Made by a program: the position numbers and the translations under genes
Notes under the pieces: model-generated
What the model saw: the letters and a program-made list of their open reading frames with translations, nothing else
Database searches by the model: none
What the model was told of the DNA's origin: nothing
Shown: piece by piece, positions 23,950 through 34,207 of the stretch
How positions within the stretch are numbered: position 1 is the stretch's first letter
Layout: every line of letters starts with the position of its first letter
From: Clostridiaceae bacterium
GTDB taxonomy: Bacteria; Bacillota; Clostridia; Lachnospirales; Lachnospiraceae
Assembly (NCBI GenBank): GCA_910574345.1
Contig: CAJSZV010000001.1
Span: 404,772-468,771 of the forward strand
DNA: 64,000 nucleotides
Reading direction: 5' to 3'

Positions 23950-24750
23950 ATGTTTACAACCCGATTGATCAGCGGAATTATTCTGGTAATCCTGGCCATT
24001 GTCATCGTGGGGGCAGGTGGAAACATTCTGTTTGCGGTAAACGGGGCCGTTTCCATGGTGGGGCTGTTTGAACTGTATCGCGTGTTAAAGATCGAAAAAA
24101 CGCCTCTTGCAGTAATTGGATATGGGGCCTGTGCTGTGTACTACGGCTTAATCTGGTTCGACGGGCACCAATATGTGACTCTTATGGCCATAGGCGTACT
24201 CATGTGTCTCATGAGTTTTTATGTGTTTACCTTTCCCAAATATAAGACGGAGGAGATCACGGCAGCATTCTTCGGCGTATTTTATGTGGCGGTGATGCTG
24301 TCCTATCTCTATCAGGTGCGCCAGATGCCGGACGGAATGTATCTGGTGTGGCTGGTGTTTTTCAGTTCCTGGGGATGTGATACCTGTGCTTACTGTGCAG
24401 GAAAATTATTGGGAAAGCATAAGATGACGCCTGTTCTGAGTCCGAAAAAGACCATTGAGGGAGCCGTGGGAGGTGTGGCGGGCTCCGCGGTTTTAGGATA
24501 TGTATATGCAGGATTTTTTGGGCAGAATATGCTGGAGATAACGAATCCATGCCTTGCCTGCGCCCTTGCCTGCGGTGTGGCGGCGGTCATATCCCAGGTG
24601 GGGGATCTGGCGGCCTCCGCCATTAAGAGGAACCATGAGGTGAAGGATTACGGCCATCTGATTCCGGGGCACGGCGGAATACTGGACCGGTTTGACAGCA
24701 TGATTTTTACGGCGCCGGCTATTTATCTGGTGATTACTTTATTCGGGTAA
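23950..24750 (+). CDS. cdsA: Phosphatidate cytidylyltransferase
   Basis: 266 residues from ATG 23950, AAGGAGGG upstream, 12 bases after uppS. This membrane enzyme makes CDP-diacylglycerol for phospholipid synthesis. About seven to eight hydrophobic segments precede the C-terminal CDS signature, SQVGDLAASAIKR...KDYGHLIPGHGGILDRFDS. The LSPKKTIEGAVGG segment is also conserved. Length and motifs are full. Confidence 0.93.
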   Translation: MFTTRLISGIILVILAIVIVGAGGNILFAVNGAVSMVGLFELYRVLKIEKTPLAVIGYGACAVYYGLIWFDGHQYVTLMAIGVLMCLMSFYVFTFPKYKTEEITAAFFGVFYVAVMLSYLYQVRQMPDGMYLVWLVFFSSWGCDTCAYCAGKLLGKHKMTPVLSPKKTIEGAVGGVAGSAVLGYVYAGFFGQNMLEITNPCLACALACGVAAVISQVGDLAASAIKRNHEVKDYGHLIPGHGGILDRFDSMIFTAPAIYLVITLFG

Positions 24751-24807
24751 GCAGGTGATGCGCCCTTTGTCAGCAGGTCGGCACATCGGGGAAAAGGAGA
24801 GCGTTGC

Positions 24808-25956
24808 ATGATGAAGAAAATAGGAATTCTGGGGTCTACGGGTTCCATCGGCACCCAGACGTTGGAAGTGGTCCGCAATAACGGGGATATACAGGTTACG
24901 GCTCTGGCTGCCGGGAGGAATATTGAACTGCTCGAAAAGCAGATTCGGGAATTTAAGCCGTCCCTTGCCTGTGTGTGGGATGAGAAGAAGGCGAAAGAAC
25001 TTAAGACGGCTCTTGGGGACATGGATGTCAGAGTTGTTTCAGGCATGGAAGGGCTTCTGGAAGCGGCTGTGGAAAAGGAGGCTCAGATTATAGTTACGGC
25101 TCTTGTGGGCATGATCGGCATCCGCCCGACGATTGCGGCCATGGAGGCAGGAAAGAATATTGCTCTGGCCAATAAAGAGACATTGGTTACAGCAGGACAT
25201 ATTATTATGTCTCTGGCAGAAGAGAAAGGCGTGAAGATTCTGCCTGTGGACAGTGAGCACAGCGCTATTTTCCAGTGCTTAAACGGAGAGGATCCGAGAC
25301 GGATTCACAAGCTCCTTCTGACGGCTTCCGGCGGGCCTTTCAGGGGATGGAAGAAAGAGCAGCTGAAAAATGTCCGGGTAGAGGACGCCTTAAAACATCC
25401 CAACTGGTCCATGGGGCAAAAGATTACCATTGATTCTTCCACTATGGTGAACAAAGGTCTGGAAGTCATGGAAGCCAAATGGCTTTTCGGGGTGAATATG
25501 GATCAGATACAGGTGGTGGTTCAGCCAAAGAGCGTGATTCATTCCATGGTGGAATTTGAGGACGGAGCCGTTATGGCCCAGCTTGGGACGCCTGATATGA
25601 AGCTGCCCATCCAATATGCCCTCTATTATCCGGAGCGGAGATTTTTACCGGGAGAGAGAATTGATTTCTGGAAGCTGAATCAAATCACATTTGAAAAACC
25701 GGATTTCGATACCTTTGACGGGTTAAAGCTGGCATACATAGCCGGCAAAAGAGGCGGTACTCTTCCAACCGTCTTTAACGCTGCCAACGAATATGCAGTG
25801 GGGGAGTTCTTAAAGAGAAGAATCACTTATCCCATGATCACGGAGATGATTCAGAAAGCCATGGACTATCACCGGGTAACGGATCATCCCACGGTGGAAC
25901 AGATTCTTGAGGCAGAGACGGAAACCTATGAGATTTTAAAGAAGAATGAAACATAG
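24808..25956 (+). CDS. dxr: 1-deoxy-D-xylulose 5-phosphate reductoisomerase
   Basis: 382 residues; ATG 24808 and ATG 24811 are adjacent and both lie behind AAAAGGAGAG. It makes methylerythritol phosphate from DXP using NADPH, the committed step of non-mevalonate isoprenoid synthesis. It contains the NADPH loop GSTGSIGTQTLE, ALANKETLVTAG, the metal site VDSEHSAIFQC, LTASGGPF and HPNWSMGQKITIDSSTM. All key residues are seen. With uppS and ispG it forms the isoprenoid part of the cluster. Confidence 0.95.
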   Translation: MMKKIGILGSTGSIGTQTLEVVRNNGDIQVTALAAGRNIELLEKQIREFKPSLACVWDEKKAKELKTALGDMDVRVVSGMEGLLEAAVEKEAQIIVTALVGMIGIRPTIAAMEAGKNIALANKETLVTAGHIIMSLAEEKGVKILPVDSEHSAIFQCLNGEDPRRIHKLLLTASGGPFRGWKKEQLKNVRVEDALKHPNWSMGQKITIDSSTMVNKGLEVMEAKWLFGVNMDQIQVVVQPKSVIHSMVEFEDGAVMAQLGTPDMKLPIQYALYYPERRFLPGERIDFWKLNQITFEKPDFDTFDGLKLAYIAGKRGGTLPTVFNAANEYAVGEFLKRRITYPMITEMIQKAMDYHRVTDHPTVEQILEAETETYEILKKNET

Positions 25957-25973
25957 AAAGCAGGTATTTAAAT

Positions 25974-27026
25974 ATGAGCATCCTTGTGGCAATCCTTGTA
26001 TTCGGCTTGATTATCCTGATTCATGAGTTCGGACATTTTATTACAGCGAAAAAATGCGGCATCGGCGTGGTGGAATTCTCCATCGGAATGGGCCCTCGTC
26101 TTCTAAGCTTTGTAAAGGGTGAGACCCGGTATTCCATCAAGGGATTTCCTTTCGGCGGTTCCTGCATGATGCTTGGGGAAGACGAAAACGCCTCGGACCC
26201 AAGGGCCTTTAACAATAAACCGGTGTGGTCAAGGATTGCCGTCATCGCAGCCGGTCCTGTCTTTAATTTTATTCTGGCTTTTCTTCTCGCTCTGGTCATC
26301 GTCCATACTGTGGGATATGATTCGCCGCAGCTGACAGGGGTTTTAGACGGCCTTCCGGCCAAAGAGCAGGGGATGCAGGCAGGCGATGTAATCACCAGGC
26401 TGGGCGGAGAGCCGGTGGTGGTGTATCGGGATGTGACCATGCATATGTATATGCACCCGTCGGAGCCTGTTGACGTGGAGTTTAAGAGAACCCTCGAATC
26501 CGGTGAGACCACGGTGCACACAGTCCGGCTTACGCCCCGGTATTCCGAGGATTACAACAGTTATATGCTGGGAATCCAAACAAGCGGCTATCGGGTGCCG
26601 GTGACAGGAATAAAGGACACCATAAAATACGGCGCCTATGAGGTGGTATACTGGGTAAAGACAGCAGTAAGGAGTCTGGGCATGCTTTTCAGAGGCCAGG
26701 TGGGAGCCCAGGATATGGCAGGGCCTGTGCGGATGGTAAGTATTATTGACGAGACAGTGGAGGAGACCAGACAGTACGGTCTGGAGACCATGCTCTTAAG
26801 TCTTGCCAATCTCTGTGTGCTTTTAAGCGCCAATCTGGGCGTTATGAACCTTCTGCCTATTCCGGCCCTTGACGGAGGGAGACTGGCCTTTCTTATAGTG
26901 GAAGCCCTGCGGGGAAAGCCGGTTGACAAGGAAAAGGAAGGCATGGTTCATATGGCGGGGATGGTGCTTTTGATGGGGCTTATGGTGTTTGTGCTGTTTA
27001 ATGATATTGTAATGCTGTTTTTTTAA
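25974..27026 (+). CDS. rseP: RIP metalloprotease RseP (site-2 protease)
   Basis: 350 residues from ATG 25974, 17 bases after dxr. It is an intramembrane zinc protease with HEFGH in the first membrane helix and the third ligand Asp in NLLPIPALDGGR. A single PDZ domain (about residues 110-190, with PAKEQGMQAGDVITRLGG) lies between them. Three to four membrane segments are visible. Relatives cut anti-sigma factors or leftover signal peptides; the substrate here is unknown. Confidence 0.93.
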   Translation: MSILVAILVFGLIILIHEFGHFITAKKCGIGVVEFSIGMGPRLLSFVKGETRYSIKGFPFGGSCMMLGEDENASDPRAFNNKPVWSRIAVIAAGPVFNFILAFLLALVIVHTVGYDSPQLTGVLDGLPAKEQGMQAGDVITRLGGEPVVVYRDVTMHMYMHPSEPVDVEFKRTLESGETTVHTVRLTPRYSEDYNSYMLGIQTSGYRVPVTGIKDTIKYGAYEVVYWVKTAVRSLGMLFRGQVGAQDMAGPVRMVSIIDETVEETRQYGLETMLLSLANLCVLLSANLGVMNLLPIPALDGGRLAFLIVEALRGKPVDKEKEGMVHMAGMVLLMGLMVFVLFNDIVMLFF

Positions 27027-27051
27027 TGGGGAAAGGGGAAACTAAGAGAAT

Positions 27052-28122
27052 ATGATAAAGAGAACAGAGACGAAAGAAGTGAGAATCGGCGGCAGGGTCA
27101 TCGGCGGCGGGAATCCCATTCTGATTCAGTCCATGTGCAATACAAAGACCGAGGATGTGAAGGGGACGGTGGAGCAGATTTTGGAGCTGGAGAGGGCAGG
27201 ATGCGAGATTATCCGTGTGGCAGTCCCCTCTATGGAGGCTGCCGAAGCTCTGGAGCAGATCAAAAAGGAGATTCATATTCCTCTGGTGGCGGATATTCAT
27301 TTTGATTACCGGCTGGCTGTTGCAGCTATGGATCATGGGGCGGATAAGATTCGGATTAATCCGGGGAATATCGGTTCCTCAGAACGGGTAAAGGCAGTGG
27401 TAAAGAAGGCCAGGGAGCGCAGGATTCCCATCAGGGTAGGCGTGAACAGCGGGTCTTTGGAGAAGGAGCTTGTTGAGAAGTACGGCGGCGTCACGGCGGA
27501 TGGGATTGTGGAAAGCGCTCTTATGAAAGTCAGGATGATTGAGGATATGGATTATGATAATCTGGTTATCAGCATTAAATCTTCGGATGTGATGATGTGT
27601 GTCAGGGCTCATGAGCTCATGGCGGAGAAGACCAGGTATCCTCTTCATGTGGGAATCACAGAGGCCGGGACTCTGACTTCAGGCAATATAAAATCTGCCC
27701 TGGGACTCGGTATTATTTTGAATAAAGGAATCGGAGATACCATCCGTGTCTCGCTCACAGGCGAGCCTGTTGAGGAGATCAAATCCGCCAAGCTGATTCT
27801 TAAGACTTTGGGACTTAGAAAGGGCGGTGTTACAGTGGTGTCCTGTCCTACCTGCGGCAGGACTCAGATTGACCTCATCGGTCTTGCGGGCCAGGTGGAG
27901 ACCTTGGTGACGGAGTTTGATGATCTGGACGTAAAAGTGGCGGTTATGGGCTGTGTGGTCAACGGGCCGGGAGAGGCCAGGGAAGCTGACCTGGGGATTG
28001 CAGGAGGAATCGGAGAGGGCCTTCTCATTAAGAAAGGCCAGGTGGTGAAAAAACTGCCGGAATCAGAGCTTCTTGAAGCTCTGAGGGAAGAACTTATGCG
28101 GCTGAAACTTGGGCAGGAGTGA
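27052..28122 (+). CDS. ispG: 4-hydroxy-3-methylbut-2-enyl-diphosphate synthase
   Basis: 356 residues from ATG 27052 (GGGGAAACT upstream). The enzyme turns MEcPP into HMBPP, the penultimate step of the non-mevalonate pathway. TIM-barrel motifs include ILIQSMCNTKT, VADIHFDYRLA and DKIRINPGNIG. The [4Fe-4S] ligands are in VSCPTCGRTQIDL and VMGCVVNGPGEA. It is the compact bacterial form without the plant-type insert. It follows rseP and precedes polC by 9 bases. Confidence 0.95.
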   Translation: MIKRTETKEVRIGGRVIGGGNPILIQSMCNTKTEDVKGTVEQILELERAGCEIIRVAVPSMEAAEALEQIKKEIHIPLVADIHFDYRLAVAAMDHGADKIRINPGNIGSSERVKAVVKKARERRIPIRVGVNSGSLEKELVEKYGGVTADGIVESALMKVRMIEDMDYDNLVISIKSSDVMMCVRAHELMAEKTRYPLHVGITEAGTLTSGNIKSALGLGIILNKGIGDTIRVSLTGEPVEEIKSAKLILKTLGLRKGGVTVVSCPTCGRTQIDLIGLAGQVETLVTEFDDLDVKVAVMGCVVNGPGEAREADLGIAGGIGEGLLIKKGQVVKKLPESELLEALREELMRLKLGQE

Positions 28123-28131
28123 AGGTAGATT

Positions 28132-31100
28132 ATGGCAAAAGGATTTCTGGAAGTATTTCCGGATTTACATATGACCGACGACATGAGGGAGCTTTTAAAA
28201 CTGGTTTTGGTGGAGCGTGTCTCCGCCGCCAGGGACAGAAGCTCTGTTCGTATTTATATCAACAGCCAGAGGCTGATTCACAAGAAAAATATCCATGCCC
28301 TGGAGAAAGGCATCAGGGAGCAGCTCTTTCCCGGCAAAAAGCTGGACATAAAGATTATGGAGAAATATACCTTGTCAGGCCAGTATAACCCGGAGAAGCT
28401 TTTTCAGGTCTATAAGGACAGCATTCTCTACGAACTGAAGAATTACAGTATTGTGGAGTACAACATGCTGAGAAAGGCGGACTGCGTCTTTCCGGCTTCA
28501 AACCGGCTGAAACTTACGGTGGAAGACAATGTGGTATTCCGGGAAAAGACAGGGGAGCTTAAGAGGATTCTGGAGAAAATCTTTCATGAGCGCTGCGGTC
28601 TGCCTGTGGATGTGGAATATGAATATGGGGAGGCTTCCGGGAACCTTCTGATCAGACAGCGGGAGGCTCAGGTCCAAAAGGAGATTGAGAATCGTTTAAG
28701 AGAACATTCTATGGCAGAGGATAAGGGATTGGACCAGGGAGGTTCCGGGGAGGAAGGGCAGCCGCCTGCAAAGTCCATGGCCGGCCGGAAGGGTCCGGTA
28801 CAGACCTTATCTTCTTCAAAGCAGGACGGGGCTTTGGTTCCTGCCGGAGAGGGGACAGGCGCCGGCGCCAGGAAGGAGTGGAAAAAGCCCTTTTCCAGGG
28901 AAGGAAGGAAATTCGGCTCTTACCAGAGAAAGAGCGACAATCCGGATGTGCTCTACGGCCGTGACTTTGAGGATGAATTTGTCCTTATAAAAGATATAGC
29001 CGGAGAAATGGGAGAGGTAACGGTCCGGGGCCAGGTTATCCACACAGACAGCCGCCTTTTAAACAGCGGAAAGACCATTGTGATCTTTGATATTACGGAT
29101 TTTACGGACACCATTACCGTAAAGCTCTTTGCCAGGGAAGAGGCTTTGGAGGACATCAACAAGGCGGTGGTGAAGGGGCAGTTCTTAAAGCTGAAGGGAA
29201 TGACCACCATTGATAAATTTGACGGGGAGCTGACCATTGGCTCTGTAGTGGGCATGAAGAAATGCGAGGACTTTACAGGCCAGCGCGTTGACAACAGCCT
29301 TACAAAACGGGTGGAACTCCACTGCCATACCAAGATGAGCGATATGGACGGGGTGTCGGATGTAAAGGATATTATCAAACGGGCAAAGAAATGGGGGATG
29401 CCGGCTATTGCCGTTACGGATCACGGCTGCGTGCAGGCATTTCCCGATGCCAGCCATGCCCTGGATAAAGGGGACCCTTTTAAAGTCATCTACGGAGTGG
29501 AAGGATATCTGGTGGATGACGAGAAGCAGCTGGTGGAGAACGGAAGAGGCCAGAGCTTTGACGACCCTTATGTGGTTTTTGACATTGAAACCACGGGATT
29601 CAGCCCTGTAAACAACCGGATCATCGAGATCGGAGCCGTGAGAGTGGAGCAGGGCAGGATTACCGACCGGTTCAGTACCTTTGTCAATCCTGACGAGCCC
29701 ATTCCTTTTCGAATCGAGCAGCTGACGGGAATCAATGACGGAATGGTTCTTTCGGCTCCGAAAGTGGACAAAGTACTGCCGGAATTCCTTAACTTCTGTG
29801 AAGGAGCCGCCCTGGTGGCCCACAATGCTTCCTTTGACATCAGCTTTATCGCCAGAAACGCAGAGTCCTTAGGGCTTTTCTTTGATCCCACGGTTCTGGA
29901 CACCGTGGCTCTGGCCAGAATTCTCCTTCCTCAGCTGAACCGCTACAAGCTGGACACCGTGGCCAAGGCATTGAATATTTCCCTGGAGAACCATCACCGG
30001 GCTGTGGACGATGCAGAGGCTACAGCGGAGATCTTTGTAGCATTTTTGAATATGCTTAAGGAACGGAACATGAAGGACTTAAAGGAATTGAACCGGCTGA
30101 GCGAACTGGATGCGGAGGGAATCAAAAAGCTGCCTTCCTACCATGTGATTATTCTGGCTAAAAATGATGTGGGCCGGACCAATCTGTACCGGCTGGTATC
30201 CTGGTCCCATATTGATTACTTCCACAGGAATCCCCGGATTCCCAAAAGTCTGCTGAACAAGTACCGGGAGGGGCTGATTATCGGTTCCGCCTGCGAGGCG
30301 GGAGAACTTTTTCAGGCCGTTCTCCGGGGCGTGCCTGACACAGAGCTGGGGAGAATTGTGAATTTCTATGATTATCTGGAGATTCAGCCTTTAGGCAACA
30401 ATGAGTTTATGCTGCGGGAGGAAGGGGGAAATGTTACATCCGAGGAAGATCTGAAGGATTTAAACAGGAAGATCATCCATCTGGGAGAGCAGTTTCATAA
30501 ACCGGTATGCGCCACCTGCGACGTTCATTTTCTCAATCCTGAGGATGAGGTGTACCGCCGCATTATTATGGCAGGAAAAGGGTTTAAAGACAGTGACGAT
30601 CAGGCGCCTTTATACTTAAGGACCACGGAGGAGATGCTTAAGGAGTTTGAATATCTGGGGCCCGACAAGGCGGAGGAAGTGGTGATCACCAACACCAGAA
30701 GAATCGCCGACCAGTGCGAATACATTTCCCCGGTGCGGCCGGACAAGTGCCCCCCTGTCATCGAGAATTCCGATGAGACCCTGAGAGACATCTGCTATAA
30801 CCGGGCCAGAGAGCTTTACGGCGATGAACTGCCGGAAATCGTGGTGGAACGGCTGGAGAGGGAGTTAAATTCCATTATTTCCAACGGATTTGCGGTTATG
30901 TATATTATCGCCCAGAAGCTGGTGTGGAAGTCCAATGAAGATGGATATCTGGTGGGTTCCCGTGGTTCTGTAGGTTCGTCCATGGTGGCCACCATGTCGG
31001 GAATCACGGAGGTGAATCCCTTAAGCCCTCACTATTACTGCCCGGAATGCCATTACTCGGATTTTGATTCGGAGGACGTGAAAAAATTTGCGGGAATGTC

Positions 31101-32646
31101 GGGGTGTGATATGCCGGACAAGGAATGTCCCCGCTGCGGGACTATGATGAAGAAGGACGGACATGATATTCCCTTTGAGACGTTTCTGGGATTTAAGGGG
31201 GACAAGGAGCCGGATATTGACCTTAACTTTTCCGGCGAATATCAAAGCCATGCCCATGATTACACGGAAGTCATCTTCGGGAAAGGACAGACCTTCCGGG
31301 CGGGAACCATCGGCACATTGGCGGACAAGACTGCCTACGGATATGTGAAGAATTATTATGAGGAGCGGGGAGACCGGAAACGGAACTGCGAGATCAACCG
31401 CATTGTCCAGGGGTGCGTGGGGGTGCGAAGGACTACAGGGCAGCATCCGGGAGGCATCGTGGTGCTTCCCGTAGGGGAGGAGATCTATTCCTTCACGCCG
31501 GTTCAGCGTCCGGCCAACGATATGACCACCACCACCATAACCACTCATTTTGACTATCATTCCATTGACCATAACCTGCTGAAACTGGATATTCTGGGCC
31601 ATGATGATCCCACCATGATCCGCATGCTTCAGGACTTGACAGGCCTTGACCCGGTTAAGGATATTCCTCTGGACAGCAAGGAGGTTATGTCCCTGTTTCA
31701 GAATACGTCGGCTCTGGGAATTACGCCTGAGGATATCGGAGGATGCCCCCTGGGGGCTTTGGGCGTGCCGGAGTTTGGAACGGACTTTGCCATGCAGATG
31801 CTTCTTGATGCCAAGCCAAAGTATTTTTCCGATCTGGTGCGGATCGCAGGACTGGCTCACGGAACGGACGTGTGGCTGGGCAACGCAAAGGATCTGATCC
31901 TAAGCGGGCAGGCCACCATCCAGACCGCTATCTGCTGTCGTGACGACATTATGGTCTATCTCATACAGAAAGGTATGGAGGAAGGACTTTCCTTTACGAT
32001 CATGGAGTCTGTGCGGAAGGGAAAGGGGCTAAAGCCGGACTGGATTGAGGCTATGCTGGAACATGATGTTCCCCAGTGGTATATTGATTCCTGTCTAAAG
32101 ATCAAGTACATGTTCCCCAAGGCCCACGCGGCGGCCTACGTCATGATGGCATGGCGCATCGCCTACTGCAAGGTATTCTATCCCCTGGCTTATTACGCGG
32201 CTTTTTTCAGTATCCGGGCCAACGCTTTCAGCTATGAGATCATGTGTCAGGGGCGGGACAAGCTGGAATATTATCTGGCTGATTATAAACGGCGGGTGGA
32301 TTCCCTGTCAAAGAAGGAGCAGGATACCTTAAGAGACATGCGGGTAGTCCAGGAGATGTATGCCAGGGGATTTGAGTTCGAGCCCATTGATATCTACAAG
32401 GCCAAGGCCAAGGATTTTCAGATCGTGAATGAAAGGCTCATGCCGTCCTTAAGCAGTATCGAAGGTATGGGGGACAAGGCGGCCGAGGGCGTGGTGGATG
32501 CGGTGAAAGACGGCATGTTTTTGTCGAGAGAGGATTTCAGGAACAGGACCAAGGTCAGCAAGACTATCTGCGACCTTATGGGGGATCTGGGGCTTTTGGG
32601 GGATCTGCCGGAGTCCAATCAGTTGTCGTTGTTTGATTTTGCCTGA
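28132..32646 (+). CDS. polC: DNA polymerase III alpha subunit, Gram-positive PolC
   Basis: 1504 residues from ATG 28132. This is the replicative polymerase with a built-in proofreading exonuclease. Domain order is an N-terminal region, a low-complexity Gly/Lys/Ser-rich linker (about 190-265), an OB fold (about 290-370), PHP domain (ELHCHTKMSD from about 393), DEDDh exonuclease inserted after PHP (VVFDIETTGFSP from about 480), then the polymerase palm with PDIDLNFSGEYQ. A zinc site lies near 970-1010 (YYCPECHYSD and ECPRCGTMMKK). The embedded exonuclease and zinc site identify PolC rather than DnaE. It ends the conserved cluster. Confidence 0.97.
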   Translation: MAKGFLEVFPDLHMTDDMRELLKLVLVERVSAARDRSSVRIYINSQRLIHKKNIHALEKGIREQLFPGKKLDIKIMEKYTLSGQYNPEKLFQVYKDSILYELKNYSIVEYNMLRKADCVFPASNRLKLTVEDNVVFREKTGELKRILEKIFHERCGLPVDVEYEYGEASGNLLIRQREAQVQKEIENRLREHSMAEDKGLDQGGSGEEGQPPAKSMAGRKGPVQTLSSSKQDGALVPAGEGTGAGARKEWKKPFSREGRKFGSYQRKSDNPDVLYGRDFEDEFVLIKDIAGEMGEVTVRGQVIHTDSRLLNSGKTIVIFDITDFTDTITVKLFAREEALEDINKAVVKGQFLKLKGMTTIDKFDGELTIGSVVGMKKCEDFTGQRVDNSLTKRVELHCHTKMSDMDGVSDVKDIIKRAKKWGMPAIAVTDHGCVQAFPDASHALDKGDPFKVIYGVEGYLVDDEKQLVENGRGQSFDDPYVVFDIETTGFSPVNNRIIEIGAVRVEQGRITDRFSTFVNPDEPIPFRIEQLTGINDGMVLSAPKVDKVLPEFLNFCEGAALVAHNASFDISFIARNAESLGLFFDPTVLDTVALARILLPQLNRYKLDTVAKALNISLENHHRAVDDAEATAEIFVAFLNMLKERNMKDLKELNRLSELDAEGIKKLPSYHVIILAKNDVGRTNLYRLVSWSHIDYFHRNPRIPKSLLNKYREGLIIGSACEAGELFQAVLRGVPDTELGRIVNFYDYLEIQPLGNNEFMLREEGGNVTSEEDLKDLNRKIIHLGEQFHKPVCATCDVHFLNPEDEVYRRIIMAGKGFKDSDDQAPLYLRTTEEMLKEFEYLGPDKAEEVVITNTRRIADQCEYISPVRPDKCPPVIENSDETLRDICYNRARELYGDELPEIVVERLERELNSIISNGFAVMYIIAQKLVWKSNEDGYLVGSRGSVGSSMVATMSGITEVNPLSPHYYCPECHYSDFDSEDVKKFAGMSGCDMPDKECPRCGTMMKKDGHDIPFETFLGFKGDKEPDIDLNFSGEYQSHAHDYTEVIFGKGQTFRAGTIGTLADKTAYGYVKNYYEERGDRKRNCEINRIVQGCVGVRRTTGQHPGGIVVLPVGEEIYSFTPVQRPANDMTTTTITTHFDYHSIDHNLLKLDILGHDDPTMIRMLQDLTGLDPVKDIPLDSKEVMSLFQNTSALGITPEDIGGCPLGALGVPEFGTDFAMQMLLDAKPKYFSDLVRIAGLAHGTDVWLGNAKDLILSGQATIQTAICCRDDIMVYLIQKGMEEGLSFTIMESVRKGKGLKPDWIEAMLEHDVPQWYIDSCLKIKYMFPKAHAAAYVMMAWRIAYCKVFYPLAYYAAFFSIRANAFSYEIMCQGRDKLEYYLADYKRRVDSLSKKEQDTLRDMRVVQEMYARGFEFEPIDIYKAKAKDFQIVNERLMPSLSSIEGMGDKAAEGVVDAVKDGMFLSREDFRNRTKVSKTICDLMGDLGLLGDLPESNQLSLFDFA

Positions 32647-32967
32647 GAAGTGACGTTCCTGTTCGCCCACGAATATCCCAATGATTGGCAGCAGATTTGC
32701 AGATGATCCGTAAATTTATTCTATTATTGGGGTCTGGTCATCGAACAAACATCGTTTGGTTTTTGTTTTAAGCGCCCTTACAGAACTTCTGTTGGATTAT
32801 TTCGGAGAGAAGTATTGGGAGAGGTTGGGTCTGTCAAATCTTTTCCGAACAGCAACCGTGCAGAATATAGATACACAGATATAAAAATCGGCTATACGGC
32901 TACGGGAATATATGGTATAATAGCAGAAAGCCGGTGGATTCCGGCATAAACTCAAGGAGGAAAGATA
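32647..32967. other. Intergenic stretch with a possible decayed coding remnant
   Basis: From about 32714 to the TAA at 32882-32884 one + frame is open and reads protein-like (LLLDYFGEKYWERLGLSN), but it has no plausible start codon or ribosome site. It may be the end of a lost gene. The rest of the gap holds the promoter at 32913. Confidence 0.25.
32913..32921 (+). promoter_or_regulatory. Extended -10 promoter of the nucleoside importer operon
   Basis: TGG-TATAAT (32913-32921) is an extended -10, with a poor TATACG 17 bases upstream. It lies 47 bases before the lipoprotein start codon. Confidence 0.5.
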
Positions 32968-34146
32968 ATGAAAAAACGAGTGTTAGCAGTACTCATGGCA
33001 GCGGTGATGACAGCGGGGCTTGCGGCATGCGGAGGAAGTGAGGGCGGCGGTGCGGCAGAGACTACGGCTGCCCAGACTGCGGCGGCAGCGGAGACCACCA
33101 AGGCAGCAGAGACCGAGGCCCAGAAGACGGCCAGCGAGCCTTCTGACGGGGGGTTTGAACTGGCTCTTGTGACGGATCTTGGAACCATTGACGACAAATC
33201 TTTTAACCAGGGCGCCTGGGAAGGGCTGACCAAGTATGCAGAGGAGAACGGGATTTCCTACAAGTATTACCAGCCCCAGGAGGGAACTACAGATTCCTAT
33301 CTTGAGACCATCGGTCTGGCCGTTGAGGGCGGAGCGAAGCTGGTAGTATGTCCGGGATTCTTGTTTGAGGAACCGGTTTACCTGGCTCAGGATCAATATC
33401 CCGATGTACATTTCATTCTGCTGGACGGCGAACCCCACAGCGGAGACTATGCTGAATACAGAACCAATGCCAATGTTATGCCGATTCTCTTTAAGGAGGA
33501 TGAGGCCGGTTTCCTGGCAGGATATGCATGTGTAAAGGACGGCTATACCAAGCTTGGCTTTATGGGCGGCATGGCGGTTCCGGCAGTAATCCGTTTCGGT
33601 TACGGTTTTATCGAGGGCGCAGAGGCGGCTGCAGCGGAGATGGGCATCAGCGGCCTGGAAGTTATGTACACCTATACCGGTGCATTTGCGGCTACACCGG
33701 AGGCCCAGTCCATGGCGGCTTCCTGGTATCAGAACGGAACGGAAGTTGTGTTCGGCTGCGGCGGCGCAGTGGGCAACTCCGTTATGGCGGCAGCTCAGGA
33801 AAAGGGGACCAAGGTTGTAGGTGTTGACGTTGATCAGAGCTTTGAATCTGAGACCGTAATTACATCGGCTATGAAGCAGCTGTCCAATTCCGTATACAGC
33901 GGAATCCAGGATTTCTACAACGGAACCTTCCCAGGCGGAAACACCAGTGTGTTTACCACAGAGAACGCCGGCGTGGGACTTCCCATGGAGAATTCCAAAT
34001 TTAATACATTTACCCAGGATGATTATGACGCCATCTATAAAAAGCTGGTAGCCGGAGAGTTTGAACTGGTTCAGCCTTCCGCGGATAATATTGATCCGAC
34101 TAAGGACCTGACCGTGTCAGCGACGACCATCAACTATGTAGAGTAA
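32968..34146 (+). CDS. BMP-family nucleoside-binding lipoprotein
   Basis: 392 residues from ATG 32968 with AAGGAGGAAAG upstream. A lipoprotein signal peptide ends at AGLAAC21, followed by an Ala/Thr/Glu-rich spacer to about residue 58. The rest is a BMP/Med periplasmic-binding fold (FELALVTDLGTIDDKSFNQGAWEG, GVDVDQSFES, TSAMKQLSNSVY). This class binds purine nucleosides for BmpA-NupABC-type importers. It is followed by a terminator and then the ATPase and two permease genes, so it is the extracellular receptor of that system. Confidence 0.88.
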   Translation: MKKRVLAVLMAAVMTAGLAACGGSEGGGAAETTAAQTAAAAETTKAAETEAQKTASEPSDGGFELALVTDLGTIDDKSFNQGAWEGLTKYAEENGISYKYYQPQEGTTDSYLETIGLAVEGGAKLVVCPGFLFEEPVYLAQDQYPDVHFILLDGEPHSGDYAEYRTNANVMPILFKEDEAGFLAGYACVKDGYTKLGFMGGMAVPAVIRFGYGFIEGAEAAAAEMGISGLEVMYTYTGAFAATPEAQSMAASWYQNGTEVVFGCGGAVGNSVMAAAQEKGTKVVGVDVDQSFESETVITSAMKQLSNSVYSGIQDFYNGTFPGGNTSVFTTENAGVGLPMENSKFNTFTQDDYDAIYKKLVAGEFELVQPSADNIDPTKDLTVSATTINYVE

Positions 34147-34154
34147 ATTTTCGT

Positions 34155-34183
34155 GAAAAGGGGGTGCATCAGCACCCCTTTTC
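34155..34183 (+). terminator. Intra-operon terminator after the binding protein
   Basis: GAAAAGGGGGTGC (34155-34167) pairs with GCACCCCTTTTC (34172-34183), a near-perfect stem with a 3-4 base loop whose 3' arm is itself T-rich. Partial read-through would give more binding protein than ATPase and permeases. Confidence 0.75.
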
Positions 34184-34207
34184 TGTAAAAGAATAAGGGG
34201 GAACCTG

